Source: Candidatus Roseilinea sp. (GTDB lineage: Bacteria; Chloroflexota; Anaerolineae; J036; Brachytrichaceae). From it: a stretch of 64,000 bases of DNA. The position numbers and the translations under genes are program-made. Positions 1 through 8,807 of this stretch are shown here, in pieces (position 1 is the first letter of the stretch; each line of letters starts with the position of its first letter). The DNA lies in the NCBI GenBank assembly GCA_025998955.1, contig AP024676.1:4264001-4328000 (forward strand), written 5' to 3'. The notes beneath the pieces are model-generated. The model was given only the letters and a program-made list of their open reading frames with translations, had not been told where the DNA came from and did not search any database.

Positions 1-120
1 AAATGGCAGGCGCACAGCCTCCAGAAGACGCGATCACTCAACGGGCATCGAGAGCCGGCAACTCGTCTTGCTTGATCGTCGCCTGCCTTCGCAGACTGAT
101 TGAACTAGGGGGAAGAAATT

Positions 121-1611
121 ATGCGCAAAATCGAATTACCCACGACACAGAAAATCGAGTCCTCAGCCATCCGACGCCAATGGCGTGCACTGATCATCGC
201 GTTGCTCGTCCTTGATGCGATGTGCGTGCTGGGTAGCCTTGCACTTGCCTACCTGATTCGCATTGACGGCCTGATTCCTTACTACGCCACGGTGAACGAT
301 GCGGCCTATCGGAAACTGGTTATTCTCGCAATGCCGTTGTTTCTGGCTTGCTTCGCCATCCTCGGCTTGTACCAGCGCGACAACCTGCTGGGTGGCGTCG
401 TCGAATATAAGCAGGTCGTCAAAGGATGCATCGCCGGCTTGATGCTGCTGGTCGTCTACGTTGTGTTCGCGCGCATGGACGATTTCGATCCGTCACGCGG
501 CTGGCTGATTCTGTCGGGAGCCCTTTCGATCGCCATGGTCGGCACGATGCGCTTCCTCGTACGCCGTGTGGTATATCGGCTGCGCGAGATGCGCTGGCTG
601 ACCTCGCGTGTGTTGATCGTTGGCGCCAACGATCAGGGCGTAGCAATTGCCAAACAATGGATGAGCAACCCTCACTCCGGCATGCAGGTTGTGGGCTTCC
701 TCGACGACTTCAAGGCAGTCGGCAGCGTTGTGTTGGACAACATCAGGGTCATCGGCCGGCCGAGCGCTCTGGACGAGTTGAGCCGCCTATATCACGTGGA
801 CGAGGTCATCGTCGTCTCCACGGCCGTCGCATGGGAATCTTTCGGCGAATTGGTGACGCGCGATGCCAAAGCCCAAGGCTACACACTGCGACTATCGCCC
901 GGCTTCTATGAGATGCTCACCACCGGCGTGGCGGTCACGACCAAGACGTTTGTCCCTCTGCTGACGATCAACGAAAGCCGCATCGTTGGGATAGACGCCT
1001 TCCTGAAGTGGCTGCTCGACTATGGGCTGGGCGGCCTCCTGGCGTTGGTGAGCCTGCCTTTTGGCCTCGTGATCGCCCTCACGTTGAAACTGCGCAACCC
1101 GCATGCACCGGTGCTCACCCGCACTCGTATTGTCGGACGCAGCGGCAGACCCTTTAGCATGCTGCGGTTCAACACCCGACCTTCCCTGGCGCAGCAATCC
1201 GGTCGCCGAGGCAAGCTCGAGCGTTGGCTGCGTATGACCGGGTTGGACAAGCTGCCTCAGCTCTGGAATGTAATGCGTGGGCAGATGAGCTTGGTTGGGC
1301 CACGACCGCGCGCGTCGCTCGACCGCGTGACCGATATGCATACCATGCACAACCTGCAAGCGGTGAAACCTGGGATTGTCGGTCCGTGGATGCGGAAAGA
1401 TCACCATGCGTCTTCGGATCCACTGCACGATGAGCTGAGCTACATCCGCAATTGGCAAATCTGGACCGATCTGCCCATCCTGTTCGAAGCAGTGGTCAAG
1501 CTCTTCACCCGCATGTTCCGAGGGAACAAGCGGCCATCGCATCCGGTTGAGCAGGAACAGGAATGGTTACCGAGCGACGACAAGAGTCTTAGGAAGGATA
1601 TCCTCTATTAG
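121..1611 (+). CDS. Polyprenyl-phosphate sugar-phosphate transferase (WcaJ/CpsE-type)
   Basis: Integral membrane enzyme expected to transfer a sugar-1-phosphate from a nucleotide sugar to undecaprenyl phosphate, the first step of exopolysaccharide synthesis. The N-terminus has about four membrane segments (residues 20-150), then a Rossmann-like nucleotide-binding domain (VLIVGAND near 161), another membrane helix (about 300-325), and the C-terminal transferase domain with the MSLVGPRPR motif. The length of 496 aa is typical. The start at 121 follows a good ribosome site (AGGGGGAA, 107-114). Oddity: the catalytic Asp-Glu dyad of this family (LDELPQ) reads LDKLPQ here (D376, K377), and the usual FRSM motif reads FNTR, so activity is uncertain. 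The next two genes are a nucleotidyltransferase and a BY-kinase, which fits polysaccharide assembly. Confidence 0.85.
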   Translation: MRKIELPTTQKIESSAIRRQWRALIIALLVLDAMCVLGSLALAYLIRIDGLIPYYATVNDAAYRKLVILAMPLFLACFAILGLYQRDNLLGGVVEYKQVVKGCIAGLMLLVVYVVFARMDDFDPSRGWLILSGALSIAMVGTMRFLVRRVVYRLREMRWLTSRVLIVGANDQGVAIAKQWMSNPHSGMQVVGFLDDFKAVGSVVLDNIRVIGRPSALDELSRLYHVDEVIVVSTAVAWESFGELVTRDAKAQGYTLRLSPGFYEMLTTGVAVTTKTFVPLLTINESRIVGIDAFLKWLLDYGLGGLLALVSLPFGLVIALTLKLRNPHAPVLTRTRIVGRSGRPFSMLRFNTRPSLAQQSGRRGKLERWLRMTGLDKLPQLWNVMRGQMSLVGPRPRASLDRVTDMHTMHNLQAVKPGIVGPWMRKDHHASSDPLHDELSYIRNWQIWTDLPILFEAVVKLFTRMFRGNKRPSHPVEQEQEWLPSDDKSLRKDILY

Positions 1612-1630
1612 CTAGCACCGAACGGCTATG

Positions 1631-1665
1631 TGCGTCTGGCCGGCGCTCGGCGCCGGCCAGACGCA
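1631..1665 (+). terminator. Strong hairpin after the sugar-phosphate transferase gene
   Basis: A perfect 16-bp stem with a 3-nt loop: left arm TGCGTCTGGCCGGCGC, right arm its exact reverse complement. It is followed by CGCCTTTCAT, so the T-tract is weak. It lies between the stop at 1611 and the start at 1696 and probably acts as a terminator or processing site. Because it lies upstream of 1696, it also argues against starting the next gene at the earlier ATG at 1630. Confidence 0.7.
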
Positions 1666-1695
1666 CGCCTTTCATCGCCTCGAATCAAACGCACT

Positions 1696-2511
1696 ATGAG
1701 CCCATCCTCACCGCCGTACAACGAACGCCGCAACTCGAATGTCTGCGCATTGATCTTGGCTGCCGGCGAGGGCACGCGACTTCGCCCGCTCACCCTAGAG
1801 CGGCCTAAGCCAATGGTTCCGATCGCCGGCCGGCCGCTGCTCGACTACACGGTCACTTGGCTGCGCGATCACGGCATCACCGACATCGCCATCAACTTGC
1901 ATTACAAACCTGAGGTCATCGTGCAGCATTTTGGCGATGGGAGCACGTTCGGCGTCCAGATTCACTACTCGCACGAGCCCCGGATCCTCGGCACGGCCGG
2001 CGCTGCGCGCAAGATCAGACCGTGGGTGGATGAGCGTCCGCTCATCGTGGTTTATGGCGATGTCTTGACGGATCTGGATCTGCATGCGCTGCTGGACTAT
2101 CACGCGCAAATGAGCGAGCGTGATCCTGTAACGGCAGTGACGATGAGCCTGTATCACGTGCCGAATCCCACCGAGGTCGGCCTGGTGGGCATGGACGACA
2201 CAGGCAGGGTCAACCGATTCCTAGAAAAGCCGAAGCCGTCCGAGGTGTTTACGGATTTGGCTAACGCCGGCGTCCTCGTGCTGCAACCCGACGCACTTGA
2301 ACTGATTCCGGAGGATACGTTTTGCGACTTCGGCATGCACATCTTCCCGATGCTCTTGCAGGCCGGACTGTCCATTTATGGCTGGGTCATTCCGGAGGAC
2401 ACGTACCTGCTGGACATCGGCTCACCGGAGAAATACGCGCAAGCGAATCGTGAGTGGCAAGAACATCTTCGCCGCAAGACGAACGTACAGCACGCTACAG
2501 CACAGTTCTAA
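1696..2511 (+). CDS. Sugar-nucleotide pyrophosphorylase (mannose-1-phosphate guanylyltransferase-like)
   Basis: Cytoplasmic nucleotidyltransferase that should activate a hexose-1-phosphate with NTP to give the nucleotide sugar used by the neighbouring glycosyltransferases. The signature GEGTRLRPLT followed by RPKPMVPIAGRP near the N-terminus is the nucleotide and metal binding loop. The YGDVLTDLD stretch carries the metal-binding Asp, and FLEKPKPSEV is the sugar-phosphate binding segment. The protein lacks the C-terminal left-handed helix acyl/acetyltransferase repeats, so it is the short (271 aa) form. The start chosen is ATG 1696, because the upstream in-frame ATG at 1630 would put a strong hairpin inside the coding region. 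Substrate (mannose versus glucose) cannot be fixed from sequence alone. Confidence 0.85.
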   Translation: MSPSSPPYNERRNSNVCALILAAGEGTRLRPLTLERPKPMVPIAGRPLLDYTVTWLRDHGITDIAINLHYKPEVIVQHFGDGSTFGVQIHYSHEPRILGTAGAARKIRPWVDERPLIVVYGDVLTDLDLHALLDYHAQMSERDPVTAVTMSLYHVPNPTEVGLVGMDDTGRVNRFLEKPKPSEVFTDLANAGVLVLQPDALELIPEDTFCDFGMHIFPMLLQAGLSIYGWVIPEDTYLLDIGSPEKYAQANREWQEHLRRKTNVQHATAQF

Positions 2512-2638
2512 CTCCAAAACTAGGGGTGCAACAATCGTTCAAAATGTGTTATTCTCGTGCTGCAATCGGGGCTATCGGCGTCCACCCCACCTTCAAATCG
2601 GGTGGCCACATTCGCAGTGCGCTTATGGAGCGTGTTAG

Positions 2639-4360
2639 ATGGAACTGAGCCAATTTACGTCTGCCCTACGTCGCTGGTGGTGGATCATCGTCGCCAGCGT
2701 CCTCGTCGCTGCAACGACCAGCTACTTCGTCACGCGATCACTACCGAAGACGTATTACTCACAGACGACACTGCTGGTTGGATCGGTCACGAATCCCAAT
2801 CCTGCTCAGAGCGACTTCATGCTGGGGCAAACGCTGGCCCAGGTATACGCCAGCCTGGCCCTCCGCGAACCCGTGCTGCGCGGCGCGCTCGAAGCACTCA
2901 ACTTGGATTGGGACTGGCAAGCGCTGCGCGAACAAGTCTCCACCCGCACCGATTTGCGATCGCCCCTGATCGAGATCTCGGTCGTGGACACCGATCCGCA
3001 ACGCGCAAAGGTTCTCGCAGACGAAATCGCACGCCAGCTCATCTTGCAGGGCCCGGGTGGCACCGACGTGGCACAGGCGATGGATCGCGAGTTCGCCATG
3101 CAGCAGCTTGCATCGCTGAAGGCGAGGATCGAAAACGGCGAAGCGGAACTGCGCCGGCTCGATGAGGAGATTGCGAAAGCGACCAGCCGGCGCGAGATCG
3201 AAGATGCGCGTCAGCGACAAATCGCCCTCAACACACAAATTGCCACCTGGCAGGGCAACTACGCCCAAATTCAAGCCAACCTGCTCAAGGACGTGCCCAA
3301 CTCGCTCACGGTGATCGAACCGGCCGCCGTGCCCACCGTGCCAATCGGCCCGAAGCTGGCGCAGAACGTGCTCCTGGCGGCTATTGCCGGCCTGCTGTTA
3401 GCCATTGCAGCCATTGTGCTGCTTGAACTGATTGACGACACCATCAAGACGTCGGACGACGCGCGGCGCGCGCTCGGTCTTCCGCTGCTCGGCAGCGTTG
3501 CCTACATCGGCGGAAGCGGGTATGCCGACCGGCTCGTCACCGTTTCACCGCAGTATTCGCGCGTCGCCGAAGCCTATCGCGTGCTGCGAACGAACTTGCA
3601 GTTCAGCAAGGTCGGCCACTCGTTTCGCACGCTGATGGTCACCAGCAGCAAGCCCAAAGAAGGCAAGAGCACGACGGCGGCGAATCTGGCTGCAGTGATC
3701 GCCCAATCCGGCAAGCGCGTCATCCTCGTGGACGCCGACCTTCGCCGGCCAGTCCAGCACCAAATCTTCGAGCTGGACAATCAGGAAGGACTGACGACGG
3801 CCTTTCTGGATGAGCATGTGAACATTGAGAAGCTGCTGAAGCCGGTGATGGCCGAATCGCTCAGCGTGCTGCCGTCTGGGCCCATCCCCTATAACCCCTC
3901 GGAGCTGCTCGACTCGGAACGCATGATGCGCATCTTGGAAGAGCTGAAGCACAAGGCCGATCTGGTGATTCTCGACTCGCCGCCGGTCTTGAGCGTGGCC
4001 GATGCCACCATCCTGACTGCGCGCGTGGACGGCGTGTTGCTGGTCGTGGACTCGGGCTATACCCGGCGCGGCACAGCCAAGCATGCCAAGGAGACGCTGC
4101 AACGGGTCGGCGCGACGATCGTCGGCATCGTGCTGAACCGCGCACCCATCGAGCGCCAAAGCGACTACGACTACGAGTACTCCCCCGAAACCGGTGACAA
4201 GAAACGCAAGAAGCGCTCCAGAAAGCAAGCCACCCCAGAACCGGTCACGGCCGGAGCGACCGGTGGGATGCTGAAACCCGTCAAGCTGACCAAGCCGGCG
4301 TTGAAGGCGGACAATGTAGCCAACAACGGCACCGGCGCAGCTACCGAGCGCGCTAGTTGA
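2639..4360 (+). CDS. Wzz-type chain-length regulator fused to a BY tyrosine kinase
   Basis: Polysaccharide co-polymerase that controls exopolysaccharide chain length at the inner membrane and autophosphorylates on C-terminal tyrosines. A first transmembrane helix (about 15-33) and a second (about 243-263) flank an extracytoplasmic coiled-coil Wzz domain. The cytoplasmic kinase domain has Walker A (SSKPKEGKSTT, about 336-346), Walker A' (VILVDADLRRP, about 361) and Walker B (LVILDSPP, about 441). The tyrosine cluster is short (YDYEY, about 509-513) and is followed by a basic, low-complexity tail of about 60 residues, which is unusual. The single-chain fusion is the arrangement seen in Gram-negative bacteria and many Chloroflexota. 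It is followed by a clear terminator. Confidence 0.9.
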   Translation: MELSQFTSALRRWWWIIVASVLVAATTSYFVTRSLPKTYYSQTTLLVGSVTNPNPAQSDFMLGQTLAQVYASLALREPVLRGALEALNLDWDWQALREQVSTRTDLRSPLIEISVVDTDPQRAKVLADEIARQLILQGPGGTDVAQAMDREFAMQQLASLKARIENGEAELRRLDEEIAKATSRREIEDARQRQIALNTQIATWQGNYAQIQANLLKDVPNSLTVIEPAAVPTVPIGPKLAQNVLLAAIAGLLLAIAAIVLLELIDDTIKTSDDARRALGLPLLGSVAYIGGSGYADRLVTVSPQYSRVAEAYRVLRTNLQFSKVGHSFRTLMVTSSKPKEGKSTTAANLAAVIAQSGKRVILVDADLRRPVQHQIFELDNQEGLTTAFLDEHVNIEKLLKPVMAESLSVLPSGPIPYNPSELLDSERMMRILEELKHKADLVILDSPPVLSVADATILTARVDGVLLVVDSGYTRRGTAKHAKETLQRVGATIVGIVLNRAPIERQSDYDYEYSPETGDKKRKKRSRKQATPEPVTAGATGGMLKPVKLTKPALKADNVANNGTGAATERAS

Positions 4361-4418
4361 TCGTCAACGGTCGCGCCCGCTAAGCCTCCGACTAAGACGC
4401 ACTACCTCTCCTCGTTCG

Positions 4419-4453
4419 AGCCCCTGAGTCCTTTGGTTCAGGGGGCTTTGTTT
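4419..4453 (+). terminator. Rho-independent terminator after the BY-kinase gene
   Basis: The arms AGCCCCTGA and TCAGGGGGCT (one extra G) form a stem around a 10-nt loop and are followed by TTGTTT. It ends the first exopolysaccharide unit and overlaps the start of the next promoter. Confidence 0.8.
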
Positions 4454-4480
4454 GCCGAGTCGTCACCGGCTGGCTATACT
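4452..4480 (+). promoter_or_regulatory. Sigma-70-type promoter for the ydcS-like gene
   Basis: -35 TTGCCG (4452-4457) and -10 TATACT (4475-4480) are separated by exactly 17 bp. The start codon at 4554 lies about 70 bp downstream, preceded by the ribosome site AAGGAGG (4541-4547). Confidence 0.6.
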
Positions 4481-4553
4481 GGCTGCGTCTAAATGCGGCG
4501 TTCGACCAAGCCGCGCAGATAAGTCCCAGATCGAGAGGATAAGGAGGCCAACG

Positions 4554-5783
4554 ATGAAAAGAGCGACCAATCCCGCCCCGACGATCTTCAGTATTCTGAT
4601 AGGGGCAGCGCTTGCCTTGACGGCATGCGCCGTTCCACAGCAAGCAGCGCCGCAAGCTGCCGCGCCCGCCGCGCCCACAGCACCGCCCAAGGGCGCACCA
4701 CTCCAGGCCATCGGCGAAGGGGAGGGCCAGGTAGACATCGTAGCTTGGGCAGGCTACATCGAACGCGGCGAGACAGACAAACGTTTTGACTGGGTGACAA
4801 AGTTCGAGGCCGACACCAGCTGCAAAGTCAACGTCAAGACAGCTGCGACTTCCGATGAGATGGTCGCGCTGATGAACGAAGGTGGCTTTGACCTGGTCAC
4901 GGCATCGGGCGACGCCAGCAACCGCCTGATCAGCGGCGGCAAAGTGCAAGAGATCAACATCAACCTCATCCCAAGTTGGAACAAAATTGATCCGCGCCTG
5001 CAGAACGCACCCTGGCACACCGTGAATGGTAAGCACTACGGCGTGCCATATCAGTGGGGCAGCAACGTGCTGATGTACAACACCGAGGTCTTCCCCGAAC
5101 CACCCAAGAGTTGGGACGTGGTGTTCAAAGAGATGACGCTGCCGGACGGCAAGAGCAACAAAGGCCGCGTCCAGGCCTATGATGGCCCGATCTACGTCGC
5201 CGACGCCGCGCTCTACCTCAAGTTCCACAAGCCCGAACTCGGCATCAAAGACCCCTACGCGCTCACCCGCGAGCAGTTCAACGCTGCGCTCGACCTGTTG
5301 CGCGAGCAGCGCAAGATCGTCGGTCGCTACTGGCACGATGCGTTCATCCAGATTGACGACTTCAAGAACGAAGGTGTCGTCGCCAGCAGCTCGTGGCCGT
5401 TCCAGGTGAACCTGTTGCGTGCTGAGGGCAAGCCCATCGCCAGCACCATCCCCCAGGAAGGCGCTACCGGCTGGGCCGATACCACGATGATGCATATAGA
5501 CGCCGCCCATCCGAACTGCGCCTACAAGTGGATGGAATGGTCGTTGAACCCCAAGCTGCAGGGCGATCTGGCGGCTTGGTTCGGCAGCGTGCCGGTCGTG
5601 CTCGAAGCGTGCGAAGGCAATGAGCTGCTCGGCCCGGATGGCTGCAAGGTCAACGGCCTGGACAACTTCGATAAGATCTGGTTCTGGCGCACGCCGACCA
5701 CCGATTGTGGCGACGGCCGGAAGGAATGCGTGCCGTATCACGAGTGGGTCACCAACTACGTGGCTGTGATCGGCGGACGATGA
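4554..5783 (+). CDS. Polyamine/GABA-type ABC transporter binding lipoprotein (YdcS/PotD-like)
   Basis: Extracytoplasmic solute-binding protein of the spermidine/putrescine class. The N-terminus is a lipoprotein signal with lipobox LTAC, followed by an Ala/Pro/Gln-rich linker and then the binding fold starting at QVDIVAWAGYI. Conserved PotD-family stretches are visible (YGVPYQWGSNVLMYN, and a late IQIDDFKNEGVVASSSWP). The start ATG 4554 is set by an ideal AAGGAGG site; the longer reading frame upstream has none. It is followed by an aminobutyraldehyde-type dehydrogenase, the same pairing as ydcS with ydcW in Escherichia coli, which suggests putrescine or GABA precursors as ligand. No ATPase or permease genes lie next to it, so the partner subunits must be elsewhere. 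Confidence 0.85.
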   Translation: MKRATNPAPTIFSILIGAALALTACAVPQQAAPQAAAPAAPTAPPKGAPLQAIGEGEGQVDIVAWAGYIERGETDKRFDWVTKFEADTSCKVNVKTAATSDEMVALMNEGGFDLVTASGDASNRLISGGKVQEININLIPSWNKIDPRLQNAPWHTVNGKHYGVPYQWGSNVLMYNTEVFPEPPKSWDVVFKEMTLPDGKSNKGRVQAYDGPIYVADAALYLKFHKPELGIKDPYALTREQFNAALDLLREQRKIVGRYWHDAFIQIDDFKNEGVVASSSWPFQVNLLRAEGKPIASTIPQEGATGWADTTMMHIDAAHPNCAYKWMEWSLNPKLQGDLAAWFGSVPVVLEACEGNELLGPDGCKVNGLDNFDKIWFWRTPTTDCGDGRKECVPYHEWVTNYVAVIGGR

Positions 5784-5786
5784 TCA

Positions 5787-5930
5787 TCGGTGTTGCTGGT
5801 GTCGCTGGTATCGTTGGTGCTGCTCATGTCGGTAGTGCCATGCACAGCGGTCTATTAACGCCGATTGGCACATCGGACACCAACTGACACCACCGATATC
5901 ACCACCGACACCAGCTGACACCCAAGGACA
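5787..5930. repeat. Complementary tandem-word array (GGTGTCGCTG / GACACCAG words)
   Basis: The left side repeats GTTGCTGGT/GTCGCTGGT-like words (5789-5822) and the right side repeats their complements (CACCAACTGACACC, CACCGACACCAGC, 5878-5925). RNA from this gap could fold into a long imperfect hairpin. It lies between the binding-protein stop and the dehydrogenase start, with no gene in it. It resembles other arrays in the window. Confidence 0.55.
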
Positions 5931-5932
5931 CT

Positions 5933-7378
5933 ATGAACCAACACAAGCTCTGGATCAACGGCGCGTGGGTGGAGAGCAACGGCGGCGGCCAGATGGCGAT
6001 CGAAAACCCGGCCACCGGCGAGGTCATCGCCCACGTCGCCGACGCCAGCCGTGCCGATGTAGACGCAGCCGTACAGGCAGCCAAGACGGCTTTCTACGAC
6101 GGCCGGTGGAGCAAACTCACGCCATCCCAGCGCAGCCTGGCCATTTGGAAACTGGCCGACCTGATCGAGAAGCGCGCCGAGGAGATCGCCCGTGTGGAGA
6201 GCGAGAACACCGGCAAGCCCTATGCTTTCGTCTCGCTGGGCGGCGACCTCCCTTTCGCGGTGGATAACCTGCGCTTTTTCGCCGGCGCTGCGCGCGATAC
6301 CCACGGCCATCATGCCGGCGAGTTCATGGCCGGCTATAGCTCGATCTACCGGCGCGAGCCGGTCGGAGTCGTGGCGCAGATCTGCCCGTGGAACTACCCG
6401 TTCATGATGGCCGTCTGGAAGATCGGTCCGGCGCTGGCTGCCGGCTGCACCGTCGTGCTCAAACCCGCGCCCAGCACCCCACTGACTACGCTGATGCTGG
6501 CTGAGCTGACCAAGGAAGCCGGCATCCCCGATGGCGTGGTCAACATCATCACCGGCGGCAACGAGACCGGCCAGGCCATGGTCGAGCATCCTGATGTGCG
6601 CATGGTCAGCCTCACCGGCTCGACGAACACCGGCAAGAAGGTGATGCGCACCGCAGCCGATACGCTGAAGCGCGTGCACCTCGAACTGGGCGGCAAGGCG
6701 CCCTTTATCGTGTTCGACGACGCCGATCCCGAACTGGTCGCCGCAAAAGCGACATTGGCGGCCACGCTCAACACCGGCCAGGACTGCACCGCGGCCACGC
6801 GCGTGTATGTGGCGCGGGACAAATCGAAGGTCGTGACCGAAGCGATCGTCGAGGCCATGCGCGGCGTGAAGATCGGCATGCCCTTCGACGAAGGCGTACA
6901 GATGGGGCCGTTCGTCAGCCGCGCGCAGCGCGAGCGCGTGATGGGCTTCGTCGAGCGCGCCAAAGCCGGCGGCGCGAAAGTGCTCACCGGCGGCGACGTG
7001 CCCAAGGCGTTCAGCGGGCGCGGCTACTTCTACGAGCCGACGGTCATCACCGATGTAGATCAGAAGAGTGAGATCGTGCAGAGTGAGGTGTTCGGCCCGG
7101 TGTTGACCGTGAGCGAATTCAAGGACGACGCCGAAGCGTTGCACTTGGCGAACGACGTGCTCTACGGGTTGGCGGCGAGCATATGGACGCGCGACATCGG
7201 CCGGGCGATGAAGTTGGCCGCCGACTTGGAGTTCGGCACGGTGTGGATCAACGACCACCTGCCGCTGACGAGCGAGACGCCTCACGGCGGCTTCAAGCAA
7301 TCCGGCTTCGGCAAAGACCTCAGCGCCGAGGCCGTGGCCGATTATCAGATCACCAAGCACGTGATGATCGCCATCTGA
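5933..7378 (+). CDS. NAD-dependent aldehyde dehydrogenase, gamma-aminobutyraldehyde type
   Basis: Cytoplasmic enzyme oxidising an aldehyde to the acid with NAD(P). The 481-aa protein has the full ALDH fold: [20 protein letters not shown] with the catalytic-site Asn, LELGGKAPF with the general-base Glu, and the nucleophilic Cys in [14 protein letters not shown]. The GQDCTA context is the one found in E. coli YdcW/PatD (4-aminobutyraldehyde dehydrogenase). Together with the upstream YdcS-like binding protein this suggests putrescine breakdown through 4-aminobutanal to GABA. Betaine-aldehyde or other amino-aldehyde activity is the main alternative. Confidence 0.85.
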   Translation: MNQHKLWINGAWVESNGGGQMAIENPATGEVIAHVADASRADVDAAVQAAKTAFYDGRWSKLTPSQRSLAIWKLADLIEKRAEEIARVESENTGKPYAFVSLGGDLPFAVDNLRFFAGAARDTHGHHAGEFMAGYSSIYRREPVGVVAQICPWNYPFMMAVWKIGPALAAGCTVVLKPAPSTPLTTLMLAELTKEAGIPDGVVNIITGGNETGQAMVEHPDVRMVSLTGSTNTGKKVMRTAADTLKRVHLELGGKAPFIVFDDADPELVAAKATLAATLNTGQDCTAATRVYVARDKSKVVTEAIVEAMRGVKIGMPFDEGVQMGPFVSRAQRERVMGFVERAKAGGAKVLTGGDVPKAFSGRGYFYEPTVITDVDQKSEIVQSEVFGPVLTVSEFKDDAEALHLANDVLYGLAASIWTRDIGRAMKLAADLEFGTVWINDHLPLTSETPHGGFKQSGFGKDLSAEAVADYQITKHVMIAI

Positions 7379-7393
7379 GCCGAAGAGTGAGCC

Positions 7394-7426
7394 CGGACGC
7401 AGGACGCCCCCGGTGTTCTGCGTCCG
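7394..7426 (+). terminator. Hairpin terminator after the aldehyde dehydrogenase gene
   Basis: CGGACGCAG (7394-7402) pairs with CTGCGTCCG (7418-7426), a 9-bp perfect stem followed by CGCTTTG. It lies 16 bp after the stop codon. Confidence 0.6.
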
Positions 7427-7467
7427 CGCTTTGACCGTCGCAGCCTGCGTCTCAGCTCGATGCAACT

Positions 7468-8394
7468 ATGCACAACGCGCACCGCCACCCCATCGCCGGC
7501 GTCCTGCCCGTCTTCCAAACGCCTTATCACGAAGACGAGACGATTGACTTCGAGACGCTGGAGAAAGAGATCCATTGGCTCTTCGACCAGGGCGCGGATG
7601 GCATCGTCATGGCGATGGTGTCGGAGACGCTGCGATTGAGCAGCGATGAACGCCGCGCGCTGGCCGAAGCAGCGTGCGCGATCGGTCACCCGCGCGGCAC
7701 GGTGGTCATCAGCGTCGGCGCGGAATCCAGCCGAGTCGCCGAAGACTACGCTCAGCATGCCGAGGCGATTGGCGCAGACGCTGTAATGGCCATCCCACCG
7801 ATCGCGACCGACGCGAGCGAAGCCGAGCTCAAACGCTACTACGAACGCATTTTGGGCGCAGTCTCCATCCCGGTCATCGTGCAAGACGCCAGTGGCTACC
7901 TCGGTCGGCCGATGTCCATCGCGTTGCAGGCCGACTTGTTCAACACCTATGGTCCGCGCGTGATGTTCAAGCCGGAAGCACAACCGATCGGGCCGCGCCT
8001 GAGCGAACTGCACCGCGCCACCGGCCATCGCGCCAGCGTCTTCGAGGGCTCCGGCGGCGCAGCGCTGGCCGATAGCTATGCACGTGGCATCGCCGGCACC
8101 ATGCCCGGTGCCGACCTGATTGACGTGATCGTCGCGCTGTGGCGAGCGCTCGAGGCCGGCGATTCCGATGCAGTCGCCCGGCTCTGCGCGCCGTTGAGCG
8201 CGTTGATCGGCCGGCTGACGAATCTAGATGCCTTCCTGGCGGTGGAGAAATATCTGCTCGTCAAGCGCGGCGTGTTCAAGAACACGATCGTGCGTGGGCC
8301 GGTCGGTTATCACCTGAACACAACCATGCGCCATGAAGTGGATCGTTTGTTCGACGAGATGCAAGCAGCGTTGCGGACTGCGTGCCCGGACTAA
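7468..8394 (+). CDS. DapA/NanA-family class I aldolase or dehydratase
   Basis: TIM-barrel Schiff-base enzyme of the dihydrodipicolinate synthase family (308 aa). The active-site Lys is in VMFKPEAQP, and the substrate carboxylate loop reads MVSETLRLS in place of the usual GTTGE-like loop. The hallmark YYN/YYxxP catalytic tyrosine strand reads VIVQDASGY here, so true DapA function is unlikely. The family also contains keto-deoxy sugar acid aldolases and dehydratases, which fits a gene beside an aldehyde dehydrogenase. Substrate unknown. Confidence 0.75.
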   Translation: MHNAHRHPIAGVLPVFQTPYHEDETIDFETLEKEIHWLFDQGADGIVMAMVSETLRLSSDERRALAEAACAIGHPRGTVVISVGAESSRVAEDYAQHAEAIGADAVMAIPPIATDASEAELKRYYERILGAVSIPVIVQDASGYLGRPMSIALQADLFNTYGPRVMFKPEAQPIGPRLSELHRATGHRASVFEGSGGAALADSYARGIAGTMPGADLIDVIVALWRALEAGDSDAVARLCAPLSALIGRLTNLDAFLAVEKYLLVKRGVFKNTIVRGPVGYHLNTTMRHEVDRLFDEMQAALRTACPD

Positions 8395-8447
8395 GCGGGC
8401 GCGCGGCGCGGCCAAGGCAATGAGTCCTGGCTAAGGTCAGCAAATGC

Positions 8448-8687
8448 TTGACACGGAGGAACATCCTCATTACATTTCCGCCCGAAATGCGCGCATCGTC
8501 CCGTGCCGATCGGCATGTTGCCTGGTTTCGTTTCAGTTCAGAGTCGGGCGAATTCATCCTGCAGAAAGACTGGGATCAGTACGAGAACTGCGCGCAATGT
8601 CACGGGCGCGCCGAGATAGACGAGACTCCAGAAGGCGACTTGATCTGCCACATTTGCCGCGCCATGCTCCCCCGCCCGGCCACCTGA
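8448..8687 (+). CDS. Small zinc-ribbon protein, function unknown
   Basis: Short protein with two CxxC pairs (CAQCHG and CHIC) separated by about 17 residues, the pattern of a zinc ribbon. An acidic, tryptophan-containing segment (EFILQKDWDQYENC) precedes it. The start is unclear: TTG 8448 opens the frame, ATG 8487 gives a shorter protein, and a good GGAGGA (8455-8460) sits 8 nt before an in-frame ATT at 8469. It is a free-standing gene between an aldolase and the molybdopterin operon. I do not recognise the family. Confidence 0.55.
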   Translation: MTRRNILITFPPEMRASSRADRHVAWFRFSSESGEFILQKDWDQYENCAQCHGRAEIDETPEGDLICHICRAMLPRPAT

Positions 8688-8772
8688 TAAGCCCGGCTTG
8701 TGGGCGAGCGTGCCTCGCCTCTCAGCTACCCGTAAGCTCGGACGGCGCGCACCCGCCACGTTTGCGTGCTGC

Positions 8773-8778
8773 TATGAT
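8773..8778 (+). promoter_or_regulatory. Extended -10 element before moaA
   Basis: TGC-TATGAT reads as an extended -10 box 30 bp before the moaA start. No convincing -35 is seen, which is usual for extended -10 promoters. Confidence 0.4.
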
Positions 8779-8807
8779 TCGGCCACGGCGCTTAGCCGTC
8801 CCATCCG

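Noticed and set aside
3..215. Short open frame at the window start
   Set aside because: It overlaps the start of the sugar-phosphate transferase in another frame, and its sequence looks random.
4392..5741. Long minus-strand open frame opposite the ydcS-like gene
   Set aside because: It is an artefact of GC-rich codon use on the other strand; it has no family features and would cover a clear lipoprotein gene.
5855..7465. Long minus-strand open frame opposite the aldehyde dehydrogenase
   Set aside because: His/Asp/Val-rich composition without motifs; the plus strand has a full ALDH.
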